From: an uncultured Eubacteriales bacterium
GTDB taxonomy: Bacteria; Bacillota; Clostridia; Oscillospirales; CAG-272
NCBI GenBank assembly: GCA_900555785.1
Contig: USMO01000112.1
Location: forward strand, 1 to 5,649
Direction: 5' to 3'
Length of the DNA stretch: 5,649 bases
Shown: positions 1-5,622 of the stretch, one piece after another
Numbering within the stretch: the stretch's first letter is position 1
Layout of the letters: each line of letters opens with the position of its first letter
The notes under the pieces: generated by a model
Told to the model about the DNA's origin: nothing
Seen by the model: the letters and a program-made list of their open reading frames with translations, nothing else
The model's database searches: none
Program-made: the position numbers and the translations under genes

Positions 1-120
1 CGATTCGCTGACGGGGGTGCCCTGCTGCCGGAACAGGCTGCGGATATCCTCCCGGTCAAAAAGCAGGGCGTCGGCATCCAGCACCGCCATAAGCCCGGCA
101 TACTGGAAGGCCATGAGCCA
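1..120 (-). other. Unidentified coding-like segment fused to the 3' side of the truncated proA
   Basis: Downstream of the proA break, one minus-strand frame (TGG at 120-118 onward) stays open to the window edge for 40 codons. It uses GC-ending codons like the neighbouring genes. It begins WLMAFQYAGLMAVLDADALL and continues with FDREDIRSLFRQQGTPVSES. It is not in frame with proA and matches no part of ProA that I know. The LDAD followed by LLFD loosely recalls a glycosyltransferase DxD motif or a stretch of a helicase core, but I cannot assign a family from so little. The plus strand is also open here in at least one frame, so even the coding strand is uncertain. Confidence 0.35.
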
Positions 121-733
121 GCCCGGCACCGCCCCGCGGAATCAGCAGGTCCACATATCCCTTTGCCTGCATCAGCTCTTTCGCACTCTCCCGCGTGGTA
201 TCGTCGACCAGCTGGACCGCATCGCGCGGCAGCCCGGCGTGCACCAAGCCCTCGCGCAGGGTCACACAGATGGCTTTTGCCGAGCGGTGCGCCTCTTTGC
301 CGCTGCGCAGAATGCAGACGTTTCCGCTCTTGACCGCCAGTGCAGCTGCGTCGGAGGTCACGTTCGGGCGGCTCTCGTATATGATTGCCAGCACGCCGAG
401 CGGCACGCTGACCTTTTTAATCTCCAGTCCGTTCGGGCGCACCGTCCGCTCCAGCACCCGACCGACCGGGCTTGGCAGCGCAGCCGCCTTCCGGATTCCG
501 TCTGCCATTCCGGCAATCCGGTCCTTCGTCAGCAGCAGCCGGTCCAGCATCACCGAACTGACTGTTCCCTTTGCCGCCTCCGTATCCTGCGCGTTGGCAA
601 CGAGAATCCCGTCCGCTCCTGCCTCCAGCGCGTCTGCCATCGCCAGCAGCGCCCGGTCCAGATCGGCAGCGCCGAAGCTCCGCAGCGCCGGGACCGTCTC
701 TTTCGCCCGCCTGAGCAGTTCTGTTGTCTCCAT
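56..733 (-). CDS. proA: Glutamate-5-semialdehyde dehydrogenase (gamma-glutamyl phosphate reductase), N-terminal half only; broken near position 120
   Basis: ProA reduces gamma-glutamyl phosphate with NADPH to glutamate-5-semialdehyde, the second step of proline synthesis, in the cytoplasm. The 225-residue frame carries the family's N-terminal, NADP-binding half. Visible family stretches are PNGLEIKKVSVPLGVLAIIY (101-120), ESRPNVTSDAAALAVKSGN (120-138), ILRSGKEAH (141-149) and GYVDLLIPRGGAGL (192-205). After residue 205, where ProA normally continues with an IRAVVENATVPVIETG-like stretch, the frame reads unrelated residues to a stop at 56-58. Full ProA is about 415 residues, so the half with the catalytic cysteine is absent. 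The other two minus frames do not restore it, so a single frameshift does not explain the loss. The start at 733 follows a GGAGGTG site, one base after the proB stop, which implies one proBA transcript. Identity is firm; whether the break is biological or an assembly error is open. Confidence 0.9.
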   Translation of the reverse strand: METTELLRRAKETVPALRSFGAADLDRALLAMADALEAGADGILVANAQDTEAAKGTVSSVMLDRLLLTKDRIAGMADGIRKAAALPSPVGRVLERTVRPNGLEIKKVSVPLGVLAIIYESRPNVTSDAAALAVKSGNVCILRSGKEAHRSAKAICVTLREGLVHAGLPRDAVQLVDDTTRESAKELMQAKGYVDLLIPRGGAGLAHGLPVCRAYGGAGCRRPAF

Positions 734-734
734 C

Positions 735-1505
735 TCACACCTCCCGCGCCCAGAACCGTGTTCCGACCGCTTCTCCGTCCAGCGCCCGGTAAAGCAGCCC
801 CGGGTCCTCGCCGTTCAGAATCATCATATCACAGCCAGCCTCGGTTGCAATCTGCGCGGCGTGCAGCTTGGTTGCCATCCCTCCGGTCCCTCTGGCGCTC
901 CCGGCACCGCCGCCCAGCGACAGAATCTCATCGGTCAGCTCTCGGACTTCTGGAATCAGATGCGCCTCGGGGTTCCGGTGCGGGTCGCTGTCATAGAGCC
1001 CGTCAATATCCGACAGCAGAATCAGCAGATCCGCCTTCACGCTCGCCGCCACAATTGCGCCCAGCGTGTCGTTGTCGCCGATCTTGATCTCCTCGGTTGA
1101 CACCGTGTCGTTTTCATTGATAATCGGGAGCACGTGCCAGGCAAGCAGCCGCTCCATCGTGTCCTCAAACTTTTTGTGCCGCTCCGGAATCTTCAGGTCG
1201 TCGGCGGTCAGCAGAATCTGCGCCACCGTCCGGTTATACTCCGAGAACAGCTTATCATAGGTATACATCAGCTCGCATTGACCGACCGCAGCTGCCGCCT
1301 GCTTTCCCGCAAGCGTCTGCGGCCGCTCCCCGAGATTGAGCTTTCCGACACCCATCGCAATGGCGCCCGATGAGACGAGAATCACCTCGTGCCCCGCGTT
1401 TGCAATATCCGACAGCGCCTTGACGAGTGCTTCAATCCTGCGGATGTTGAGGCACCCTGTGATGTGCGTCAGGGTGGAAGTTCCGATTTTGACAACCAGT
1501 TTCAT
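735..1505 (-). CDS. proB: Glutamate 5-kinase, kinase domain only
   Basis: ProB phosphorylates glutamate with ATP to gamma-glutamyl phosphate, the committed and normally proline-inhibited step of proline synthesis. The 256-residue protein is a single amino-acid-kinase domain. It shows MKLVVKIGTSTLT (1-13), the SSGAIAMG loop (45-52), NENDTVSTEEIKIGDND (130-146), the LLSDIDGLYDSDP segment (163-175), RGTGGMATK (205-213) and a closing GTRFWA (248-253). The C-terminal PUA domain of the 367-residue E. coli type is absent, as in many Bacillota. An upstream in-frame ATG at 1583 exists, but it would start inside the terminator stem and upstream of the promoter -10. The ATG at 1505 has a proper ribosome binding site and starts with the family's canonical residues. 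proB is the first gene of a proBA unit with its own promoter. Both natural motifs and length look intact. Confidence 0.95.
   Translation of the reverse strand: MKLVVKIGTSTLTHITGCLNIRRIEALVKALSDIANAGHEVILVSSGAIAMGVGKLNLGERPQTLAGKQAAAAVGQCELMYTYDKLFSEYNRTVAQILLTADDLKIPERHKKFEDTMERLLAWHVLPIINENDTVSTEEIKIGDNDTLGAIVAASVKADLLILLSDIDGLYDSDPHRNPEAHLIPEVRELTDEILSLGGGAGSARGTGGMATKLHAAQIATEAGCDMMILNGEDPGLLYRALDGEAVGTRFWAREV
738..744 (-). promoter_or_regulatory. Ribosome binding site of proA, inside the end of proB
   Basis: The minus strand reads GGAGGTG, ending four bases before the proA ATG (733-731). It lies in the last codons of proB and touches its stop (TGA at 737-735). It fixes the proA start and suggests that ribosomes finishing proB can reload directly on proA. 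Confidence 0.8.
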
Positions 1506-1510
1506 AGTGT

Positions 1511-1517
1511 TTCCTTT
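1511..1517 (-). promoter_or_regulatory. Ribosome binding site of proB
   Basis: The minus strand reads AAAGGAA, with AGGA six bases before the ATG at 1505. It decides between this start and the in-frame ATG 78 bases further upstream. Confidence 0.7.
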
Positions 1518-1539
1518 GCTCGATAAAAATACCCACTTT

Positions 1540-1568
1540 ATTATAGCATACATTTCGGAAAACGTCAA
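1540..1568 (-). promoter_or_regulatory. Sigma-A-type promoter of proBA
   Basis: On the minus strand a TTGACG -35 box (1568-1563) and a perfect TATAAT -10 box (1545-1540) are separated by exactly 17 bases. TGC directly before the -10 gives an extended -10 motif. Transcription should begin near 1533, leaving a leader of roughly 28 bases before the proB ATG. The first two bases of the -35 box are also the last two bases of the upstream terminator stem. No operator or attenuator is evident, so I infer simple housekeeping expression with control mainly at the enzyme level. Confidence 0.85.
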
Positions 1569-1604
1569 GCCCCCGGACAGCATTTGCGGGCTGTCCGGGG
1601 GCTT
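1567..1604 (-). terminator. Stem-loop terminator after nrdG
   Basis: AAGCCCCCGGACAGC (1567-1581) is an exact inverted repeat of 1590-1604, giving a 15-bp, mostly G+C stem with an 8-base loop. It begins about 20 bases after the nrdG stop. The U-tract on the minus transcript is weak and interrupted (TTGACGTTTT). On the plus strand the nearest T-run is about a dozen bases further on. Placement between the nrdDG and proBA units makes a minus-strand terminator the best reading; efficiency may be moderate because of the poor U-tract. Confidence 0.75.
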
Positions 1605-1623
1605 TCCCGATGAAAATTTTTTC

Positions 1624-2148
1624 TCAGTCGTTCCAAAGAACGATTTCTCCGGCTTCTCTTGTCCGGTTCAGATCAATCACGCGCTGGTTGCTCGATCCGC
1701 GAAAGCGCAGCGAAATATCCTTGAGCGACCGCACGAACCGCCCGTCCACCAGCACGTCAATCAGCGACAGCATCTCATCGGTTACCTCGCACCTCGGGTG
1801 GGACCCGTCTGCCAGCAGCTCGCGGTCCAGCGTGAACCCGCTGAACGCCCAGACGGTCTTTCCGGGGCACTCCGCGCGGAACCGGTGCAGAAACGGCACC
1901 AGCGCCCGCTGATTGGACGGCTCGAACGGTTCCCCGCCGAGCAGGGTCAGCCCGTTGATATAATACGGCTGGCAGGAGGCGATGATTTCGTCCTCCACAT
2001 CCTCGGTAAAGGGCTTACCGTAGGCAAAATCCCAGGTCTGCGGCTGAAAGCACTCCTCGCAATGGTTGGTGCAGCCCGAGACGAACAGGGTTGTCCGCAC
2101 GCCGATGCCGTTTGCAATGTCACATTTCTTGATTTCGCAGTAATTCAT
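1624..2148 (-). CDS. nrdG: Anaerobic ribonucleoside-triphosphate reductase activating protein (radical SAM)
   Basis: NrdG uses a [4Fe-4S] cluster and S-adenosylmethionine to place the glycyl radical on NrdD under anoxic conditions. The 174-residue protein starts MNYCEIKKCDIANGIGVRTT, as family members do. It has the cluster motif CTNHCEEC (C26, C30, C33; CX3CX2C), the GGEP motif (71-74) that contacts SAM, and a closing FRGSSNQRVID segment (149-159). It is slightly longer than E. coli NrdG (about 154) and close to clostridial lengths. The frame stays open back to 2238, but those codons overlap nrdD and lie before the canonical start. The ATG at 2148 sits one base after the nrdD stop (TGATATG), so translation is probably coupled to nrdD and yields activase with its substrate. 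Nothing is missing or unusual in the catalytic motifs. Confidence 0.95.
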   Translation of the reverse strand: MNYCEIKKCDIANGIGVRTTLFVSGCTNHCEECFQPQTWDFAYGKPFTEDVEDEIIASCQPYYINGLTLLGGEPFEPSNQRALVPFLHRFRAECPGKTVWAFSGFTLDRELLADGSHPRCEVTDEMLSLIDVLVDGRFVRSLKDISLRFRGSSNQRVIDLNRTREAGEIVLWND

Positions 2149-2149
2149 A

Positions 2150-4324
2150 TCACAGATGGAGCACCCGCTCCTTGATTTCCTGCGTCCGTCCCTGGTTCCA
2201 GAACTGCGTGCCGATGTAGCCGCAGGTCCGTCTTGCAACGTTCATTTTGCTCTGGTCGGTGTTGCCGCACTTCGGGCATTTCCAAATCAGCTTGCCGTCC
2301 TCTTCGACGATGCTGATCTCGCCGTCATAGCCGCAGACCTGGCAGTAGTCGGATTTGGTGTTCAGTTCGGCGTACATGATGTGGTCGTAGATGAATTTCA
2401 TCACCTGCAGCACCGCCTCCAGGTTCTGCTGCATGTTCGGCACCTCGACATAGCTGATTGCCCCTCCGGGAGAGAGCGCCTGGAACTGCGCCTCAAACGC
2501 CAGCTTGGAGAAGGCATCGATCTGCTCGGTGACATGGATGTGATAGCTGTTGGTGATGTATCCCTTGTCGGTGATGCCCGGAATGATGCCAAAGCGCTTC
2601 TGCAGGCATTTTGCAAACTTATAGGTGGTGGATTCCAGCGGTGTGCCGTACAGGCTGAAATCGATGTTGTGCGCTTCTTTCCACCTCTTGCAGGCGGTGT
2701 TCATGTACTGCATGACCTCCAGCGCAAACGGCGTTGCACTCGGGTCGGTGTGGCTCTTGCCGGTCATGTACCTGACGCACTCATACAGCCCTGCATACCC
2801 CAGCGAAATGGTGGAATACCCGCCATAGAGCAGCTTGTCAATCGGCTCGCCCTTCTTCAGTCTTGCCAGCGCGCCGTACTGCCACAGAATCGGTGCCGCA
2901 TCCGACAGCGTGCCCTTGAGCCGCTCGTGCCGGCACATCAGCGCCTTGTGGCAGAGTTCCAGCCGCTCGTCAAAAATCTTCCAGAATTTCTCGATGTTCC
3001 CGCCCGAGGACAGCGCCACATCCACCAGGTTCAGCGTCACAACGCCCTGGTTGAAGCGCCCGTAATACTTCGGCTTTCCGTTCTCGTCGACATACGGCGT
3101 CAGGAAACTGCGGCAGCCCATGCAGGTGTAGCAGTGCCCCTGCCCGTTTTTGTCAACCTTCAGCTCCAGCATCTTCTTCTCGGAGATATAGTCCGGAACC
3201 ATCCGCTTTGCGGTGCACTTTGCTGCCAGCTTGGTCAGATAGTAGTAGGGCGAATCCTCGTGGATGTTTTGCTCCTCCAGCACGTAAATCAGCTTCGGGA
3301 ACGCCGGCGTGACGTACACGCCTTCCTCGTTCTTCACGCCCTGATAGCGCTGCAGCAGCGTTTCCTCAATGATAATGGCAAGGTCGTGCTTCTCCTGCTC
3401 GTTCTTCGCCTCGCCCAGGTACATGAAGACCGTGACGAACGGAGCCTGTCCGTTGGTGGTCAGCAGCGTGACAACCTGATACTGGATGGTCTGCACGCCG
3501 CGGCGAATCTCTTCACGCAGACGGCTTTCGACCATCTTGACGAACTTCTCTTCCGAAACGACCGCGCCCGCGTCGTCCAGCTCCTCGCGCAGATTCCGCG
3601 CAATCTTCTCGCGGCTGACCTGCACAAACGGCGCCAGATGCGTCAGCGAAATGCTCTGCCCGCCGTACTGGTTGCTTGCCACCTGCGCGATGATCTGCGT
3701 TGCGATGTTGCAGGCGGTTGAGAAGCTGTGCGGACGCTCGATCATCGTGCCCGAGATGACCGTTCCGTTCTGCAGCATGTCCTCCAGGTTCACCAAGTCG
3801 CAGTTGTGCATGTGCTGCGCGTAGTAGTCGGCATCGTGGAAGTGGATGATGCCCTCCCGGTGCGCGTCAACGATGTCCTGCGGCAGCAGCAGACGCTCGG
3901 TCAGGTCGCGGCTGACCTCGCCCGCCATGTAGTCGCGCTGGACGCTGTTGACGGTCGGGTTCTTGTTTGCGTTTTCCTGCTTGGCTTCTTCGTTGCAGCA
4001 TTCAATCAGACTCAGAATCCGCTCGTCCGTCGTGTTCGAACGGCGCACCAGGTTCCGGGTATACCGATAGGTGATGTATACTTTCGCCACTTCGTAAGCA
4101 CCGTGTGCCATAATCTGCTTTTCCACCAGGTCCTGAATCTCTTCCACGCCCGGTGCGCGGTTCATGCGGATGCAGTTCAGCTCCACGGCTTCAGCAATGC
4201 GCCGGATCTGCATGGGCGTCATGCGCTCGTCTTCGGAAACCGCATCATTCGCCTTGGTAATCGCGGTGATGATCTTGGTGATGTCGAATACCACTTCCGA
4301 CCCGTTTCTCTTAATGACTTTCAT
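2150..4324 (-). CDS. nrdD: Anaerobic (class III) ribonucleoside-triphosphate reductase, catalytic subunit
   Basis: NrdD makes deoxyribonucleotides from ribonucleoside triphosphates in anaerobic cells by glycyl-radical chemistry. The 724-residue protein, near E. coli's 712, begins with an ATP-cone (about 2-95, KVIKRNGSEVVFDITKI), the allosteric activity domain. The barrel follows, with C175 in HNCDLVN, NGQAPFVT (291-298) and C404 in CMGCRSFLTP. By alignment to E. coli (C175, C384, G681) these should be the active-site cysteines, C404 carrying the transient thiyl radical. The C-terminus has four zinc-type cysteines (C661, C664, C683, C686) and the glycyl-radical motif RTCGYIG, with G702 the predicted radical site. 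The start at 4324 follows a GGGGAGG site, while an in-frame ATG at 4360 would place that site inside the gene. It leads an nrdDG operon with its own promoter and NrdR-like boxes. All key residues are present. Confidence 0.97.
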   Translation of the reverse strand: MKVIKRNGSEVVFDITKIITAITKANDAVSEDERMTPMQIRRIAEAVELNCIRMNRAPGVEEIQDLVEKQIMAHGAYEVAKVYITYRYTRNLVRRSNTTDERILSLIECCNEEAKQENANKNPTVNSVQRDYMAGEVSRDLTERLLLPQDIVDAHREGIIHFHDADYYAQHMHNCDLVNLEDMLQNGTVISGTMIERPHSFSTACNIATQIIAQVASNQYGGQSISLTHLAPFVQVSREKIARNLREELDDAGAVVSEEKFVKMVESRLREEIRRGVQTIQYQVVTLLTTNGQAPFVTVFMYLGEAKNEQEKHDLAIIIEETLLQRYQGVKNEEGVYVTPAFPKLIYVLEEQNIHEDSPYYYLTKLAAKCTAKRMVPDYISEKKMLELKVDKNGQGHCYTCMGCRSFLTPYVDENGKPKYYGRFNQGVVTLNLVDVALSSGGNIEKFWKIFDERLELCHKALMCRHERLKGTLSDAAPILWQYGALARLKKGEPIDKLLYGGYSTISLGYAGLYECVRYMTGKSHTDPSATPFALEVMQYMNTACKRWKEAHNIDFSLYGTPLESTTYKFAKCLQKRFGIIPGITDKGYITNSYHIHVTEQIDAFSKLAFEAQFQALSPGGAISYVEVPNMQQNLEAVLQVMKFIYDHIMYAELNTKSDYCQVCGYDGEISIVEEDGKLIWKCPKCGNTDQSKMNVARRTCGYIGTQFWNQGRTQEIKERVLHL
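2158..2173 (-). promoter_or_regulatory. Distant Shine-Dalgarno-like AAGGAG within a small hairpin before nrdG
   Basis: The end of nrdD carries AAGGAG (2173-2168), 19 bases before the nrdG ATG, which is too far for an ordinary ribosome binding site. Its GGAGC (2171-2167) can pair with GCTCC (2162-2158) across a GGGT loop. Folding would shorten the path to the ATG but bury part of the site. No closer purine-rich site is seen, which points to coupling with nrdD termination. The hairpin may be a by-product of coding sequence. Confidence 0.35.
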
Positions 4325-4329
4325 GTGTT

Positions 4330-4336
4330 CCTCCCC
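4330..4336 (-). promoter_or_regulatory. Ribosome binding site of nrdD
   Basis: The minus strand reads GGGGAGG, five bases (AACAC) before the ATG at 4324. It is a strong site and sets the start. Its 5' part, AGGGG (4337-4333), is complementary to CCCCT at 4412-4408 near the predicted 5' end of the mRNA. Confidence 0.8.
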
Positions 4337-4356
4337 TTTCAATTGTATCAGACCGT

Positions 4357-4418
4357 GCAAAAGCCACCGGCTTTCGCAACCTATTCGCTATCCTTTGTGT
4401 CCCCGTGAGGGGGTTGCT
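4357..4418 (-). ncRNA. Structured 5' leader of nrdDG mRNA, class unknown
   Basis: Transcripts from the predicted promoter should start near 4418-4417. The first bases, GCAACC (4417-4412), are complementary to GGTTGC (4381-4376), enclosing a small CCCC/GGGG hairpin (4412-4409 with 4404-4401, loop TCAC). Directly next is a 9-bp stem with one G-U pair, GCGAAAGCC (4377-4369) with GGCTTTTGC (4365-4357), loop GGT. The two outer elements compete for two bases. No U-run follows, so it is not a terminator. I do not recognise a known riboswitch consensus. It could be a 5' stabilising structure, a translational switch or chance folding; the pairing is seen, the role is inferred. Confidence 0.45.
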
Positions 4419-4423
4419 CTATT

Positions 4424-4451
4424 ATTATACCATATCTTGTGGTTTTGTCAA
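4424..4451 (-). promoter_or_regulatory. Sigma-A-type promoter of nrdDG
   Basis: On the minus strand a perfect TTGACA (4451-4446) and a perfect TATAAT (4429-4424) are separated by 16 bases, with TGG before the -10 forming an extended -10. The predicted start is near 4418-4417, giving a leader of about 93 bases to the nrdD ATG. NrdR-like boxes lie just upstream of the -35 and across the spacer and -10, so a bound repressor would block RNA polymerase. Confidence 0.88.
4427..4442 (-). promoter_or_regulatory. Putative NrdR box, promoter-proximal
   Basis: CCACAAGATATGGTAT on the minus strand agrees at 12 of 16 positions with the NrdR box as I recall it (acaCwAtATaTwgtgt). It overlaps the spacer and the -10 of the nrdD promoter. 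NrdR is the ATP-cone repressor that senses nucleotide pools and typically binds paired boxes at nrd operons. The nrdR gene itself is not in the window. Confidence 0.6.
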
Positions 4452-4458
4452 GTGGTAT

Positions 4459-4474
4459 TTACAACATATAGATG
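4459..4474 (-). promoter_or_regulatory. Putative NrdR box, promoter-distal
   Basis: CATCTATATGTTGTAA on the minus strand matches 10 of the 11 core positions of the NrdR box (CTATATGTTGT against CwAtATaTwgt), although its outer bases are poor. It lies 32 bp upstream of the proximal box, the about-three-turn spacing known for paired NrdR boxes, and just upstream of the -35. The spacing is the main support. Confidence 0.6.
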
Positions 4475-4529
4475 GTCAGGAAGAAAAATTCTTTTCAGTA
4501 TTAGACTGCGGCAGGCGCGCCGGTCCCCT

Positions 4530-5564
4530 TCAGCATTGGTCTGCCAGCTCCAGAATCAGGCGTTCGGTCTTTTCCCAGCCCAGGCAGGGGTCGGTGATGG
4601 ATTTGCCGGGGATGAACGCCCCGGTTCCGAGTTTCTGCGCGCCGTCCTCCAGATAGCTTTCGATCATCAGCCCCTTGACCAGCGCCCGGACCTCAGGGCT
4701 GCAACGGCGGGAATGCAGAATCTCCTTCGCAATGCGCGGTTGCTCCTCCCAGTGCTTTCCGGAGTTGGCATGGTTGGTGTCGACCACGGCGGCGGGGTAG
4801 GTCAGCCCGCTTTCGCGATAGACCTGCGCCAGATGGATCAGGTCCTCGTAGTGGTAGTTCGGGAGCGGCTGCCCGTGCTTGTTGACGTATCCGCGCAGGA
4901 TTGCGTGCGCGTAGGGGTTGCCTTCGCTCTTGACCTCCCAGCCGCGATAGAGGAACCTATGCGCGTGCTGCGCGGCTGTGACCGAGTTCATCATCACGGT
5001 AATGTCCCCGCCTGTCGGGTTCTTCATGCCAACCGGGATATCCAGCCCGCTCGCGGTCATGCGGTGCTGCTGGTCCTCGACCGAGCGTGCGCCGACTGCC
5101 ACATATGCCAGCAGGTCGGAGAGATAGCGGTGGTTCTCCGGGTAGAGCATTTCGTCCGCGCAGCCGAATCCGGTCTCGGCGATTGCCCGCATGTGCAGGT
5201 TACGGATGGCGATTACCCCGCGCAGCAGGTCCGGCTCGGCTTCGGGGTCCGGCTGGTGCAGCATGCCCTTATAGCCGTCTCCTGTCGTGCGCGGCTTATT
5301 GGTATAGATACGCGGCACGATCAGAACCCGTTCCGACACGCGCTCCTGCACTTCGCGCAGACGGTAAATATAGGAAAGAACGGTGTCCTCTGAGTCTGCC
5401 GAGCAGGGACCGATGACCAGCAGCAGCCGGTCGTCTCTGCCGTCCAGAATGGCTTTGATCCGCTCCACCCAGTCCTCACGCGCGGCGCTTATCTCCGGCG
5501 TGACCGGATACCGCTCCTTGATCTCCTGCGGAATCGGGAGCTTGCGGTAAAATTGCATATTCAT
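4530..5564 (-). CDS. aroF: 3-deoxy-7-phosphoheptulonate (DAHP) synthase, class I-alpha (AroF/AroG type)
   Basis: This enzyme condenses phosphoenolpyruvate and erythrose-4-phosphate to DAHP, the first step of the shikimate pathway. The 344-residue protein spans the whole family (E. coli AroG is 350). Visible motifs are VIGPCS (50-55), NKPRTT (89-94), GARSVEDQQHR (158-168), PVGMKNPTGGD (177-187), ILRG (222-225), DTNHANSGK (262-270), MIESYLEDG (300-308) and KSITDPCLGW (321-330). The four metal ligands expected from E. coli AroG are all present: C54, H265, E302 and D325. The N-terminal arm involved in feedback inhibition is a few residues shorter than in AroG, so which amino acid inhibits it cannot be read. 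The ATG at 5564 is preferred over one six bases on because AAAGGA lies 11 bases before it. The gene's promoter is not in the window, and no clear terminator follows before the nrdD promoter. The symbol is by family; the paralogue choice is uncertain. Confidence 0.94.
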   Translation of the reverse strand: MNMQFYRKLPIPQEIKERYPVTPEISAAREDWVERIKAILDGRDDRLLLVIGPCSADSEDTVLSYIYRLREVQERVSERVLIVPRIYTNKPRTTGDGYKGMLHQPDPEAEPDLLRGVIAIRNLHMRAIAETGFGCADEMLYPENHRYLSDLLAYVAVGARSVEDQQHRMTASGLDIPVGMKNPTGGDITVMMNSVTAAQHAHRFLYRGWEVKSEGNPYAHAILRGYVNKHGQPLPNYHYEDLIHLAQVYRESGLTYPAAVVDTNHANSGKHWEEQPRIAKEILHSRRCSPEVRALVKGLMIESYLEDGAQKLGTGAFIPGKSITDPCLGWEKTERLILELADQC

Positions 5565-5575
5565 ATTCTGTCTCT

Positions 5576-5581
5576 TCCTTT
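5576..5581 (-). promoter_or_regulatory. Ribosome binding site of aroF
   Basis: The minus strand reads AAAGGA, 11 bases before the ATG at 5564, slightly long spacing. It would be 17 bases from the second ATG (5558), so the first is favoured. Confidence 0.55.
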
Positions 5582-5592
5582 CGTGGGGGTAA

Positions 5593-5616
5593 GGTCTCGG
5601 GGCGCTGCCCCGAACC
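5593..5616. repeat. GC-rich palindrome upstream of aroF
   Basis: TCGGGGC (5597-5603) and GCCCCGA (5607-5613) form a perfect 7-bp stem with loop GCT. GGT (5593-5595) and ACC (5614-5616) extend it past one bulged base. Sequences of the type GGGGCGCTGCCCCGAACCCC recur between genes in many gut Clostridia, from memory. No T-run accompanies it on either strand. It could act in the aroF leader or simply be a dispersed intergenic repeat. Confidence 0.55.
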
Positions 5617-5622
5617 CCGCTT

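Noticed and set aside
17..1100. Two plus-strand frames of about 300-350 codons opposite proA and proB
   Set aside because: Both are complements of conserved proA/proB coding sequence and are arginine- or serine-rich with no recognisable domain.
1506..1583. Upstream ATG of proB at 1583
   Set aside because: It lies in the terminator stem, upstream of the proB promoter, so it would not be on the mRNA.
2149..2238. Thirty-residue N-terminal extension of NrdG starting at 2238
   Set aside because: It overlaps conserved nrdD codons including the glycyl-radical region; the family start MNYCEIKK at 2148 is clear.
2156..3721. Long open frame of over 500 codons on the plus strand
   Set aside because: It lies entirely antisense to nrdD, whose catalytic motifs are unmistakable. 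GC-rich codons leave the complementary frame open, and its composition is rich in leucine, valine, arginine and histidine with no family motif.
4325..4360. Upstream ATG of nrdD at 4360
   Set aside because: The strong GGGGAGG site would fall inside the gene, and the added residues are not part of the ATP-cone.
4325..4424. A known riboswitch (cobalamin, cyclic-di-GMP or THF) in the nrdD leader
   Set aside because: Short resemblances such as GCGAAAGCC were seen, but no complete consensus of any of these classes is present and the leader is too short for cobalamin.
4490..4530. aroF terminator built on GGCGCGCC
   Set aside because: The palindrome has no loop when folded on itself and is not followed by a U-run; alternative stems are short and mismatched.
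4164..5393. Long plus-strand frame crossing the start of nrdD and most of aroF
   Set aside because: It spans an intergenic region carrying minus-strand promoter signals and is antisense to two well-identified genes, so it is a shadow.
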